A DNA stretch of 64,000 nucleotides, from the NCBI RefSeq assembly GCF_023015625.1, contig NZ_JALKAH010000004.1:124001-188000 (forward strand). The letters are read 5' to 3'. Below the pieces are notes generated by a model. The model worked only from the letters and a program-made list of their open reading frames with translations. It had not been told where the DNA came from and searched no databases. The DNA comes from Yoonia sp. F2084L. Its GTDB lineage: Bacteria > Pseudomonadota > Alphaproteobacteria > Rhodobacterales > Rhodobacteraceae. A program made the position numbers and the translations under genes. This document shows positions 46,108 through 54,793 of the stretch, in pieces (position 1 is the first letter of the stretch; every line of letters starts with the position of its first letter).

Positions 46108-47175
46108 ATGACACTCCAAGTTTCAAACATCACCAAAATTGTTGCGGGCCAGGTCCACATCAAGCCGACGACGCTGACGCTTGAGACCGGGCACTTCAAC
46201 GTCCTTTTGGGCAAAACCGGGTCTGGAAAGACGTCGCTGATCAAGATGATGGCCGGGCTTGATCCGATTGCAGATGGTCAGATTTTGATGGACGGCCAAG
46301 ACGTCACCAAGCTCAGCACGCAAAAGCGCAACATCTCATTGGTGCATCAGTTCTTTGTCAATTATCCGCATATGACAGTTTACGACAATATCGCCTCGCC
46401 GCTGAAAGTGGCTGGAATGGCGCAGTCGGAAATACAGGGCCGCGTCGAGGAAGCAGCCGACATCCTTCAACTGCGCCCGATGCTAAACCGCCGCCCCCAT
46501 GAATTATCCGGTGGCCAGCAACAGCGCACCGCGTTGGCGCGTGCCATTGCCAAGGAAAGCCGTGCGGTGTTTCTGGACGAACCGCTTGCAAACCTTGATT
46601 ACAAACTGCGCGAAGAGCTGCGCGAGCAGCTGCCCGAACTTTTTGCCGGACGCGGCGCTGTTGTTGTCTATGCCACATCAGAACCCGAAGAGGCCCTGCT
46701 CTTGGGTGGCTACACCGGCCTGATGGATGACGGCAACGTCGCCCAGTTTGGGCCTACTGCCGCCTTGTACCGCAAACCCGAAACGCTTGTGGCAGCGGCT
46801 GTTTTTTCCGACCCCCCCATCAATTCGGCGACCGTCACCAAAGAAGGCAACATCGTCCGTATGGGCGATGCGGTTTGGGACGCGCCCGATGCCGGTATGG
46901 CCGACGGCAACTACGTCGTGGCCGTGCGCCCGCACCACGTCTCCCCTGTGCAGACCGCCAAAAATACCGTCGCCCTTTCAGGCGAGGTTCTGGTGACCGA
47001 ACTTTCCGGCTCTGAGAGCTCTGCGCATTTTCGCATGCCGAGTGCCGATTGGGTGTCACTGGCGCATGGGGTTCACCCTTATGAGATCGGCGTGACGCAC
47101 CCCTTCTATCTGGACCCCAGTGCATGCTTTTACTTCGCGCCCGATGGCGCCCGCGTGATAGGAGAAACCGCCTAA
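46108..47175 (+). CDS. ABC transporter ATPase, GlpS-like
   Basis: A 355-residue ATPase of the carbohydrate CUT1/UgpC type. Walker A is LGKTGSGKTS (about 35-44), the signature is LSGGQQQRTALARAIAKE, Walker B is AVFLDEPLANLD; the switch His is replaced (VVVYATSEPEEAL), a Ser at the usual His. A C-terminal TOBE domain follows residue 245. The ATG at 46108 is preferred over the open frame upstream. Its stop overlaps the next ATPase (TAATG), so it is probably one half of a heterodimeric ATPase. Confidence 0.85.
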   Translation: MTLQVSNITKIVAGQVHIKPTTLTLETGHFNVLLGKTGSGKTSLIKMMAGLDPIADGQILMDGQDVTKLSTQKRNISLVHQFFVNYPHMTVYDNIASPLKVAGMAQSEIQGRVEEAADILQLRPMLNRRPHELSGGQQQRTALARAIAKESRAVFLDEPLANLDYKLREELREQLPELFAGRGAVVVYATSEPEEALLLGGYTGLMDDGNVAQFGPTAALYRKPETLVAAAVFSDPPINSATVTKEGNIVRMGDAVWDAPDAGMADGNYVVAVRPHHVSPVQTAKNTVALSGEVLVTELSGSESSAHFRMPSADWVSLAHGVHPYEIGVTHPFYLDPSACFYFAPDGARVIGETA

Positions 47176-48251
47176 TGGCCAAGATCACCCTATCCAAGCT
47201 GCGACACAGCTACATGCCCAATCCTACGTCGCCCGATGATTATGCGCTCAAAGAGATTGATCTTGATTGGTCTGATGGCGGCGCATACGCGCTGCTGGGA
47301 CCGTCCGGTTGTGGAAAATCGACGTTGCTGAACATTATCTCGGGGCTGCTGGAGCCTTCGGAAGGGCAAATCCTGTTTGATGGCAAAGACGTCACTGCCC
47401 TGCCCCCGGACCAACGCAACATCGCGCAGGTTTTTCAGTTCCCGGTGATCTACGACACGATGACGGTCTTTGATAACCTTGCTTTCCCGCTGCGCAATCG
47501 TGGGGTGGATGAGGCACGCGTTCAGCGCCGCGTCTCTGAAATTGCCACGATGCTAGAAGTGACCGACCTGCTGGGGACCAAAGCCGCTGGCCTGTCCCCC
47601 GACAACAAGCAGAAGATTTCGATGGGCCGGGGATTGGTCCGCGATGATGTCAACGTCGTCATGTTCGATGAACCGCTGACCGTCATTGACCCGCATCTGA
47701 AATGGAAACTCCGCTCGAAACTCAAAGAGCTGCACCAGAAGGTGCGCGCAACGATGATCTACGTCACCCATGACCAGACGGAAGCACTGACATTTGCCGA
47801 TCAGGTTGTTGTGATGCAAGACGGCGAGATCGTGCAAATCGGCACGCCGGTTGAGCTGTTTGAGCGTCCGGCGCACACGTTTGTCGGCCATTTCATTGGC
47901 TCACCAGGAATGAATGTGCTGGCGGCTGAAATGCGCGATGGTGGGGCATTTCTGAATGGGCACCACATCGCGCTGGAAGGTGCTGTGACCGCGCAAGATG
48001 GAACGCCGCAGATCGGTGTCCGGCCTGAGTTCGTGCGCATTGGCGACACCGGCCTACCGGCGACGGTGCGCAAAGTATCCGACATCGGACGGCACAGCGT
48101 CATTGAGGCAATGGTTGGCGATACGTCCGTCAAGGCCATCACCGAGGGTGCGGTGCCCGAACAAGGTGCCGATGTGCATCTGCAATTCCAACAAGACCAG
48201 ACGCGGCTTTACCGTGACGGCTGGCTTGCGACCGAAGGGGCAGCATCATGA
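47175..48251 (+). CDS. ABC transporter ATPase, GlpT-like with degenerate signature
   Basis: A 358-residue ATPase pairing with the previous gene. Walker A is LGPSGCGKST (about 39-48), Walker B is VVMFDEPLTVIDP and the switch His is intact (YVTHDQTEAL). The signature, however, is LSPDNKQKISMGRGL in place of LSGGQ. The two ATPases thus complement each other: one has the good signature but lacks the switch His, the other the reverse, as in asymmetric heterodimers. TOBE domain from about 240. Confidence 0.86.
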   Translation: MAKITLSKLRHSYMPNPTSPDDYALKEIDLDWSDGGAYALLGPSGCGKSTLLNIISGLLEPSEGQILFDGKDVTALPPDQRNIAQVFQFPVIYDTMTVFDNLAFPLRNRGVDEARVQRRVSEIATMLEVTDLLGTKAAGLSPDNKQKISMGRGLVRDDVNVVMFDEPLTVIDPHLKWKLRSKLKELHQKVRATMIYVTHDQTEALTFADQVVVMQDGEIVQIGTPVELFERPAHTFVGHFIGSPGMNVLAAEMRDGGAFLNGHHIALEGAVTAQDGTPQIGVRPEFVRIGDTGLPATVRKVSDIGRHSVIEAMVGDTSVKAITEGAVPEQGADVHLQFQQDQTRLYRDGWLATEGAAS

Positions 48252-49111
48252 AAACCCAAAACCAAAAAGCGTGGTACTTCGTTCTGCCGGTCCTGTTACT
48301 GGTCGCCTTCAACGCGCTGATCCCGATGATGACGGTGGTCAATTATTCGGTGCAGGAAACATTCGGCAATAACGTGTTTTTCTGGGAAGGACTGCGCTGG
48401 TTTGAAGAACTGCTGAACTCCGACCGCTTCCACGCCGCCTTGGGCCGCCAGTTCCTTTTCACCGGTTTGATCCTGCTGATCGAGGTTCCACTTGGCATCA
48501 TCATCGCCTTGTCGATGCCGCGCAAAGGCCCTTGGGTGCCGGTCTGTCTGATTCTGATGGCGCTGCCGATGTTGATCCCTTGGAATGTCGTGGGTGCGAT
48601 GTGGAACATCTTTACCCTGCCCGACATCGGCCTGCTGGGCTATCTGATGAACACGACGCTGGGCATTGATTATGACATGACGCAAAGTCCTTTTGCGGCG
48701 TGGGCCACGATTATCACGATGGACGTCTGGCACTGGACGTCGCTGGTTGTCTTACTGTCCTATGCGGGCCTGGTGTCGATCCCGGACGCCTATTATCAGG
48801 CGGCAAAGATCGACGGTGCATCACCTTTCAAAGTGTTCCGCTACATCCAACTGCCCAAGATGAAACAGGTACTGACCATCGCAATACTGTTGCGGTTCAT
48901 GGACAGTTTCAACATCTACACCGAGGTCTTCGTCTTAACGGGCGGCGGTCCAGGAAACTCAACAACGCTGTTGTCCATCGACCTTGTCAAAATCGCGCTT
49001 GGGCAGTTCGATCTTGGTCCTGCCGCTGCGATGTCGCTGATCTACTTTGCGATCACGCTGCTGGTCAGTTGGCTGTTCTACACCCTCATGACGAAGGATG
49101 ACGCGAAATGA
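48248..49111 (+). CDS. ABC transporter permease, GlpP-like
   Basis: A 287-residue permease with six TM helices (first helix about 8-30, WYFVLPVLLLVAFNALIP). The EAA loop reads YYQAAKIDGASPFKVFRYIQLPKM (about 181-204). It forms the transmembrane pair with the next permease. It overlaps both neighbours by 4 nt (ATGA), confirming a coupled operon. Confidence 0.9.
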   Translation: MKTQNQKAWYFVLPVLLLVAFNALIPMMTVVNYSVQETFGNNVFFWEGLRWFEELLNSDRFHAALGRQFLFTGLILLIEVPLGIIIALSMPRKGPWVPVCLILMALPMLIPWNVVGAMWNIFTLPDIGLLGYLMNTTLGIDYDMTQSPFAAWATIITMDVWHWTSLVVLLSYAGLVSIPDAYYQAAKIDGASPFKVFRYIQLPKMKQVLTIAILLRFMDSFNIYTEVFVLTGGGPGNSTTLLSIDLVKIALGQFDLGPAAAMSLIYFAITLLVSWLFYTLMTKDDAK

Positions 49112-49905
49112 AGAAACGCGCGCTTATTCCGATCCTCTATATCGCCTTCCTGATGTTGCCGATTTACTGGCTGGTTGCGATGTCGTTTAAAACGACGAAT
49201 GAAATTCTGTCCGGGTTCAGCCTGTTTCCACAGAGCTTCACGCTGGAAAACTATGCCACCATCTTTACCGATCCGACGTGGTACTGGGGCTATATCAATT
49301 CGATCCTCTATGTCTCTCTGAACACCGTGATCTCACTCGCCGTGGCCCTGCCTGCCGCCTACGCATTCAGCAGGTATCGGTTTCTTGGCGACAAGACGCT
49401 GTTCTTCTGGCTTCTGACCAACCGGATGGCACCTGCGGCCGTTTTTGCTTTGCCGTTCTTTCAACTTTATTCCGCCGTGGGGCTGTTTGACACGCACATC
49501 GCCGTGGCACTGGCGCATTGCCTTTTCAACATTCCACTTGCGGTCTGGATTTTGGAAGGCTTCATGAGCGGAGTGCCGAAGGAACTGGACGAAACCGCCT
49601 ATGTCGACGGCTATTCCTTCCCACATTTCTTTGTCACGATTTTCGTGCCCACGATCAAAGCTGGTGTGGGTGTCGCAGCTTTCTTCTGCTTCATGTTCTC
49701 ATGGGTTGAGCTTTTGTTGGCCAAAACGCTCACCTCCGTCAACGCCAAACCAATCGCCGCAGAAATGACCAAGACCGCATCCTCGGCAGGCTATGAATTG
49801 GGACTGCTGGCGGCGGCGGGGACATTGACCATCATACCCGGCGCCATCGTGATCTATTTCGTGCGCAACTACATCGCCAAGGGCTTTGCCCTGGGGAGGG
49901 TCTGA
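49108..49905 (+). CDS. ABC transporter permease, GlpQ-like
   Basis: A 265-residue permease of the MalG type with six TM helices. The EAA motif is ELDETAYVDGYSFPHFFVTIFVP (about 156-178). The C-terminal GLLAAAGTLTIIPGAIVIYFVRNYIAKGFALGRV region matches the GlpQ family end. Second half of the membrane channel; overlaps the preceding permease by 4 nt. Confidence 0.9.
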   Translation: MKKRALIPILYIAFLMLPIYWLVAMSFKTTNEILSGFSLFPQSFTLENYATIFTDPTWYWGYINSILYVSLNTVISLAVALPAAYAFSRYRFLGDKTLFFWLLTNRMAPAAVFALPFFQLYSAVGLFDTHIAVALAHCLFNIPLAVWILEGFMSGVPKELDETAYVDGYSFPHFFVTIFVPTIKAGVGVAAFFCFMFSWVELLLAKTLTSVNAKPIAAEMTKTASSAGYELGLLAAAGTLTIIPGAIVIYFVRNYIAKGFALGRV

Positions 49906-49906
49906 T

Positions 49907-50185
49907 ATGTTTGGCTGGATGGCATGGACATGGCCGACTGGGCTGTTTTTTATCGGATTGTTCACCGCAATGGGGATCATCACTTTCATCGAAATCCGCT
50001 ACCCCGGCACATCGGAACGCAAGGGCGCGCTGGGGCTGACCACAACACGCGGGGATCGGTTGTTTTTGTCGCTTCTGGGCACGGCCTACATTTTCCTTGC
50101 TTGGATCTTCTTTTTCGGAATGCCGCTTTGGGGCCCGCTAGCAATCAGCATCGCGTGGGGCGGCTTTTGCTTTTGGAAGGTCTGA
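49907..50185 (+). CDS. DUF2160 small membrane protein (GlpU-like)
   Basis: A 92-residue protein with two or three TM helices (MAWTWPTGLFFIGLFTAMG, then a conserved RYPGTSERKGALGLTTTRGDRLF loop, then LLGTAYIFLAWIFFF). DUF2160 genes are found almost only in Glp-type ABC operons (glpU), next to glpQ. Its presence is the best evidence that this importer belongs to that group. The chosen ATG lies 1 nt after the glpQ-like stop. Confidence 0.9.
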   Translation: MFGWMAWTWPTGLFFIGLFTAMGIITFIEIRYPGTSERKGALGLTTTRGDRLFLSLLGTAYIFLAWIFFFGMPLWGPLAISIAWGGFCFWKV

Positions 50186-50201
50186 CGCGAAATTTCTTGG
50201 C

Positions 50202-50221
50202 GATACGAAAGTCTTAGTATC
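50202..50221. promoter_or_regulatory. Candidate operator dyad upstream of the BlaI-like gene
   Basis: GATAC and GTATC are inverted with a 10-nt spacer at 50202-50221, about 30 nt before the regulator's ATG. BlaI/MecI dimers bind inverted TACA/TGTA sites near their own promoters, and position fits autoregulation. The match is short. Confidence 0.3.
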
Positions 50222-50250
50222 TACTTCCCCACGGGAGGGGAGCAGTTCAG

Positions 50251-50664
50251 ATGATGATGAGGCGCGGTATGCGGCAAAAGAAAAAAAGCGAGTTCCTGAC
50301 CGAAGTTGAACTTGAGTTCATGACAGAGCTTTGGGCATTGGGCGAAGGCAGCGTACGTGACGTGCTGGCCCAGCTCGCACCCGACCGCAACCTTGCCTAC
50401 ACTTCGGCGGCAACGATCCTGCGAATTATGGAACAAAAGAATTTTGTCGTCAGCGAAAAGCGCGGCAAGGTGTTTGTCTATCGACCGCTGCTTGCCAAAG
50501 ATGCGTATCAGTCAAAAACCCTCCGCGATCTGTCTGATAAGCTTTTTGACGGCACGCCTGCATCTATGGTGGCGCGGCTTGTCGATGATCAGGGCATGTC
50601 AGAAGAGGCACTTACCGAAATACGGGCACTTTTGGATAGGAGGTTGAAAGACAATGACAACTGA
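50251..50664 (+). CDS. BlaI/MecI/CopY family repressor
   Basis: A 137-residue regulator with a winged helix (about 14-80; LTEVELEFMTELWALGEGSVRDVLAQL, YTSAATILRIMEQKNFV) and a helical dimerisation tail. Family proteins are cleaved by BlaR1-type membrane proteases to induce their targets. Several Met codons at the N-terminus make the exact start uncertain by a few residues. It overlaps the M56 protease gene by 11 nt. Confidence 0.9.
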   Translation: MMMRRGMRQKKKSEFLTEVELEFMTELWALGEGSVRDVLAQLAPDRNLAYTSAATILRIMEQKNFVVSEKRGKVFVYRPLLAKDAYQSKTLRDLSDKLFDGTPASMVARLVDDQGMSEEALTEIRALLDRRLKDNDN

Positions 50665-51778
50665 ACACCTACTTAGCGCCTATATCGACACCAATGTTGT
50701 GCTTATTGCCGTGGCAATCATCTGGTTTGGATCCAAGCAGATACTGGCGCGGTCGTCGCTACGCACGGCCTATCAGCTGCAACTGCACCTGCTTTACGGG
50801 CTCGTCGCAATGGTCGCGCTGTCTCCGCTTTTTGTGGCCGGTATCGAGATCTTGCAGCAACGCGGCATTCTTTCACAGCATTCAGGATTGCGGCTCTCAG
50901 ACTTCCTTGTGTCGCAGTATCTGCACGGCAACATTGCCCTCGCTCCAACGGAATTTGAACGCATCCTGGCATGGCGCAGTGAAATCACCCATGAAATCGC
51001 GTCCGTCTCAAGCGGATTAAGCTATGTGGTCCTGACCGGATTGATTGGCGGGTTCGCCATCGTCGTGATACGCAATGCACGCGATACGCTGAGCCTGATG
51101 AAGATGATCCGCAACAGCTATGTGCTGCGCCGCATTGGCCGGATTGATATCCGCTTTACCCATCAGACACGGGTGCCCTTTTCAACCCGCGGGTTGTTTC
51201 GCCATTATGTCGTTTTGCCGACCGATCTGCTAGCGCAGCAAAATGACGTGCGGATTGCCGTGTCTCACGAAGTGCAGCACATCCGTCAGCACGACCTGAC
51301 GTGGGAAATAGCACTGGAACTCATCCGCCCATTTTTCTTTTGGAACCCCGCCTTTGCGGTTTGCAAACGCGACGTCGAGCGGCTGCGGGAACTTGCCTGT
51401 GATCAACAGGTGCTGGGCAGAAAGACGCATCCTGTGTTGGACTACTGCGAATGTCTTTTGCGGGTTTGTCAGACAAGCCTGACCGGGGACCGCAGAAACC
51501 AGATCATCACGCCAAGCGTGCCCTTTGTGCAAATTGACCGTCGGATGCACGCCAGTCACACGGGCAGCTTTCTCAAGCTCCGTATCGTGTCTTTGCTGGA
51601 TGGAAATGCCGCAGGCGAGGCCCGCCGCATCGGCAAAGCGATCATCATGCTATCGGTTGTTTTGACACTTTTCGCGGCCCTGTCATTGCGGCCCACAAAC
51701 GACTGGAGCCATGATCGGCTGATGCTGTCCACGATCGTGAACCTTGAGCGGCTGAACACGCGGACAGTCCTGCCCTAG
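50654..51778 (+). CDS. M56-family (BlaR1-like) membrane metallopeptidase without sensor domain
   Basis: A 374-residue integral membrane protease. Three or four N-terminal TM helices are followed by a zinc protease domain with the HEVQHIRQHDL motif (about 206-216) and a last TM near residue 335. It probably cleaves the BlaI-like repressor encoded just upstream. The C-terminal penicillin-sensing domain of BlaR1 is absent: only about 20 residues follow the last TM. The inducing signal and targets are therefore not beta-lactams as far as can be seen. Confidence 0.88.
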   Translation: MTTEHLLSAYIDTNVVLIAVAIIWFGSKQILARSSLRTAYQLQLHLLYGLVAMVALSPLFVAGIEILQQRGILSQHSGLRLSDFLVSQYLHGNIALAPTEFERILAWRSEITHEIASVSSGLSYVVLTGLIGGFAIVVIRNARDTLSLMKMIRNSYVLRRIGRIDIRFTHQTRVPFSTRGLFRHYVVLPTDLLAQQNDVRIAVSHEVQHIRQHDLTWEIALELIRPFFFWNPAFAVCKRDVERLRELACDQQVLGRKTHPVLDYCECLLRVCQTSLTGDRRNQIITPSVPFVQIDRRMHASHTGSFLKLRIVSLLDGNAAGEARRIGKAIIMLSVVLTLFAALSLRPTNDWSHDRLMLSTIVNLERLNTRTVLP

Positions 51779-51820
51779 AGCGCGCTGACCCAAGACATCC
51801 TTCGGTCCCAACACCATCAA

Positions 51821-51849
51821 AGAGAAAAGCCGCGCTCAAAGAACGCGGC
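51821..51849 (-). terminator. Terminator after rpmG (minus strand)
   Basis: GCCGCG and CGCGGC arms enclose a 9-nt loop; on the minus strand the stem is followed by TTTTCTCTTT. It lies 28 nt beyond the rpmG stop and may also slow transcription from the convergent M56 gene. Confidence 0.75.
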
Positions 51850-51876
51850 CTCATCACTGTTCAAAGTGGCGATCAG

Positions 51877-52044
51877 TTACTTGATCTTGCCTTCTTTGTA
51901 TTCGACATGCTTGCGCACAACGGGGTCGTACTTTTTGATGACCATCTTTTCGGTCATTGTACGTGCGTTCTTTTTTGTCACATAAAAGTGCCCGGTCCCC
52001 GCAGTGGAGTTCAGGCGGATTTTGATGGTGGTAGGCTTCGCCAT
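51877..52044 (-). CDS. rpmG: 50S ribosomal protein L33
   Basis: A 55-residue ribosomal protein, [20 protein letters not shown] at the N-terminus, then [20 protein letters not shown] and a basic end VEYKEGKIK. This is the cysteine-free form common in alphaproteobacteria (no zinc-binding CxxC pairs). A GAGGATATGAG sequence upstream supplies the ribosome-binding site. The gene is shorter than 60 codons. The 283 nt between it and yaeQ contain no supported gene. Confidence 0.96.
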   Translation of the reverse strand: MAKPTTIKIRLNSTAGTGHFYVTKKNARTMTEKMVIKKYDPVVRKHVEYKEGKIK

Positions 52045-52327
52045 ATCTCATATCCTCTGATTGCGGGCCGCGTTCGGCACATCGCGTTAATCTAATTGAA
52101 GCTGCCTTTTACCCGTGGGTGGGGCCGAGTCAACCGCAAAGGTGCGGGTAAGCTGGGAATATAGAGGCGGGGTGGTTCCATGTGCGTGATTGGCAGGTTT
52201 GGACAGCGGCGACAGCAATGGTGCTGGATCAGCGTTCTAAGGTCAGAACCCTGAAGCCTGTTTATATGCTTTCACAGAACGAGTTAACACACTAGGCATC
52301 TCTGAGCTTGCAAGTTTGGGAAGTATC

Positions 52328-52876
52328 ATGGCGCAAAAAGCCACCATCTATAAAGTTGAACTTTCCGTTTCCGATATGGATCGTCACTATTATGAGACCC
52401 ATAAACTGACCGTCGCCAAACATCCCTCTGAGACGGATGAACGGATGATGGTGCGTATTCTCGCTTTTGCACTGAATGCCCACGAGCAACTGGAAATGAC
52501 CAAGGGCCTTTCAACAGACGAAGAGCCCGACATCTGGCATAAAAGCCTCAGCGGCGAGCTTGAGTTATGGGTCGCATTGGGACAACCAAGCGAAAAGATC
52601 ATTCGTCAGTCCTGCGGCAAATCCAACAAAGTGATTATCTATTCCTACGGCGGCAGAACAGCCGAGATGTGGTGGGAAAAGATCAAGAATGGCACCACCC
52701 GGTTTGACGGCCTGACGGTCGTGAATTTTTCCGAAGCGGACACCAGCGCACTGGGCCAACTTGCCAATCGCGCAATGAAACTACAGGTCAACATACAGGA
52801 CGGCGATGTGATGGTCAGTGTTAATGACAGCATCGTTTACGTAGCCCCGGTCATATGGAAGAATGCTGCATCGTGA
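52328..52876 (+). CDS. yaeQ: YaeQ family protein
   Basis: A 182-residue protein beginning MAQKATIYKVELSVSDMDRHYY, with the conserved TDERMMVRILAFALNAHEQLEM and the acidic DEEPDIWHKSLSGELELWVALGQP region. YaeQ has a PD-(D/E)XK nuclease-like fold; it was first studied as a suppressor of RfaH loss, and its activity is unknown. The ATG at 52328 fits the family start. Monocistronic; the RNase P RNA gene converges on it. Confidence 0.93.
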   Translation: MAQKATIYKVELSVSDMDRHYYETHKLTVAKHPSETDERMMVRILAFALNAHEQLEMTKGLSTDEEPDIWHKSLSGELELWVALGQPSEKIIRQSCGKSNKVIIYSYGGRTAEMWWEKIKNGTTRFDGLTVVNFSEADTSALGQLANRAMKLQVNIQDGDVMVSVNDSIVYVAPVIWKNAAS

Positions 52877-52913
52877 GCGGATGTCATACATCCGGCCCAC
52901 TCAGTAACAAATT

Positions 52914-53289
52914 TGCGCGGATGGCCTATAAGCCGGATTCTGTCCCTTGTGGTTGCCCACAAATGGATGACCATTCATCTTAAGCGCCTGTTGCCAAGCG
53001 CCCTCTAGCTGCCAACCCGGACCGTCTGGGGTTCAAGCATCCCCGTCTTGCGACGCGAGGTCCCTATTTGGCATTGCTCCCGGTGGGGCTTGCCGTGCCG
53101 CTTCTGTTACCAGTCGCGCGGTGGGCTCTTACCCCACCGTTTCACCTTTTCCTGACCAAGGTCAGGTAGTCTGTTCTCTGTGGCGCTATCCCTGGGGTTA
53201 CCCCCGCCGGGCGTTACCCGGCACCGTGCTTTTTGGAGTCCGGACTTTCCTCGGCATCACTGCCGCAGTCATCCAGCCATCCGCGCAAT
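52914..53289 (-). ncRNA. rnpB: RNase P RNA (alphaproteobacterial type A)
   Basis: The minus strand holds the catalytic RNA of RNase P, which matures tRNA 5' ends. The P1 helix is formed by GCGCGGATGGC near 53289 and GCCATCCGCGC near 52915. The universal GAGGAAAGTCCGGACTCC block follows the 5' arm (about 53240-53257), and the 3' end has AGAATCCGGCTTATAGGCC. Length about 376 nt is normal. Ends are placed at the P1 helix and may be off by a few bases. The open frames across it are chance. Confidence 0.95.
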
Positions 53290-53296
53290 TGCGCAG

Positions 53297-54046
53297 TTAG
53301 GCCCAAGCTGCGTTCACGTCAACGGGGAAACGGCGGGCAAGGTCGGTGATCATGGCAAGGTCAGTCGCATCCAGCGGGCCTTTTGCACCTGGCCGAAACC
53401 GCAAACGGAAGCTTTGCAAAAGCAAAGCGGGATCGTCCGTGGCCGTATACCCGAAGGCCGCCATCGCAGCACCAAACCGCGCGTCATCGGCCCCTCGCGG
53501 GCCCTCTTCCAAAGAGGGCGCGCCAGCGACCAATGAGGGCCACACAGACAGCCCTTCAAGCGCCAGCCTGCGCCAGTCAAATCGCCCGCCGGGATCAATC
53601 TTGCGCCCCGGTGCCATATCCGAATGCCCGATCACCCGCTCTGGCCGGATGTCCCACCGCGCTTTGATCCCATTGAGCAAATCCGTCAGCGCGTCGATCT
53701 GCGTCGCCGCAAATGGCGTGAACCCGGTGTTGGCCAACTCAATTCCGATTGAGCGGCTGTTCACATCCGTGACACCGCCCCAAGCCCCCGCCCCCGCATG
53801 CCAAGCGCGCAACGCCTCAGGCACCAGCGACACGACCTCACCGTCTTCCGCAATCAGGTAGTGCGCAGAGACTTCCGTTTCAGGATTACACAGCGTGTCC
53901 GCCGCAGCACGCGCGGTTGTCATCGCGGTATAGTGGATCACCACCATGTCCGGCGTCGCCGCATCGCGACGCGGCCCGCAGTTGGGCGATTGTCGTGTGG
54001 TCAGCTTCAGTTGCGCACAGCCTGAATGAAAGGCGCTGGATCCCAA
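53297..54046 (-). CDS. AmpD-like N-acetylmuramoyl-L-alanine amidase
   Basis: A zinc amidase of the Amidase_2 family that removes peptides from (anhydro)muropeptides. Zinc ligands are seen in VVIHYTAM (His) and ERVIGHSDMAPGRKIDPG (His and Asp); SIGIELANTG carries the conserved Glu. A C-terminal peptidoglycan-binding-like segment (GAAMAAFGYTATDDPALLLQSF) follows. The start is uncertain: TTG at 54046 gives 249 residues but no good ribosome-binding site, while CTG at 54010 overlaps the upstream stop and would better fit family length (about 237). No signal peptide, so cytoplasmic recycling is likely. Confidence 0.87.
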   Translation of the reverse strand: MGSSAFHSGCAQLKLTTRQSPNCGPRRDAATPDMVVIHYTAMTTARAAADTLCNPETEVSAHYLIAEDGEVVSLVPEALRAWHAGAGAWGGVTDVNSRSIGIELANTGFTPFAATQIDALTDLLNGIKARWDIRPERVIGHSDMAPGRKIDPGGRFDWRRLALEGLSVWPSLVAGAPSLEEGPRGADDARFGAAMAAFGYTATDDPALLLQSFRLRFRPGAKGPLDATDLAMITDLARRFPVDVNAAWA

Positions 54047-54753
54047 CCACAGGCGAACCCGTCGCCATCCGGGTCAAGTCCACGCCGATCCCGTTCCGGA
54101 CCGCCACGGGCAAGAAAATCGCGCTGCGCGTCATCTGGCGTGGCGTAGACCGCACAGTTCCGCCTGAAGCGCCCCTCGCCGGACAACAAAGAGCGGCTGT
54201 ACCATTCCTGTCCCTTCACGTTCGGCGCATTCAATGCGTATTGCACGATATTCGGGCCGGTATTGGAAGGGCGCTCAGGCACTGCCGTAGGCGCGATCTG
54301 TTCGCGCGCCGCAGCTTGCGCCGCACGGCGTTGCGCGTCACTTTCAATGGTCTCGCGACCACTGACCGCATCAAAGCTCTGCTCATCCGATAGGCTACCA
54401 TCAGAGTTCGCCAGGGCGGGAGCCGCATTGGTTGGGGAAGCATCAAGGCCTTGCCTGCGTAAAGGATCGCCTGAAGTATTCAGCGGGCCCCCACTACCAA
54501 TCCCGGCCTGCGCCAATGCGCTGGAAGGGATGCCCTGCGTTTGGTTTGCCGGTGCGCCGGACGGTATCGAATTGACCCGTGGCCCCGGCACAATTGTGCC
54601 ACGTGGCGCGGTCAGTTGGGCCTCACGGCGCGCGCGCTCAAGTTCGAAATCGGAAAAATCATCAAAGCCCACGCCCCGTTCGGTTGGAACAACCCTCGGG
54701 GAACAGGCACTCAGACCGATCAATGTCACTGCAATAAGGATGCTCGGTTTCAT
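54007..54753 (-). CDS. Lipoprotein with C-terminal excalibur calcium-binding domain
   Basis: A 248-residue protein. The N-terminus MKPSILIAVTLIGLSAC is a lipoprotein signal with Cys about residue 17. A low-complexity Pro/Ala/Gly/Gln middle follows, and the last 40 residues form an excalibur motif with LDPDGDGFACGWDPAPF and two cysteines. Excalibur domains resemble EF-hand loops and occur on extracellular proteins. It overlaps the amidase gene at its 3' end, which suggests a shared role in the cell wall. No other domain is recognised. Confidence 0.8.
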   Translation of the reverse strand: MKPSILIAVTLIGLSACSPRVVPTERGVGFDDFSDFELERARREAQLTAPRGTIVPGPRVNSIPSGAPANQTQGIPSSALAQAGIGSGGPLNTSGDPLRRQGLDASPTNAAPALANSDGSLSDEQSFDAVSGRETIESDAQRRAAQAAAREQIAPTAVPERPSNTGPNIVQYALNAPNVKGQEWYSRSLLSGEGRFRRNCAVYATPDDAQRDFLARGGPERDRRGLDPDGDGFACGWDPAPFIQAVRN

Positions 54754-54793
54754 ACCATGTTACCTGTCAGACTACGTTTTCTTATCGGAGGGT

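Noticed and set aside
53180-53536. Plus-strand 118-codon frame
   Set aside because: It is antisense to RNase P RNA and the amidase gene; no protein features.
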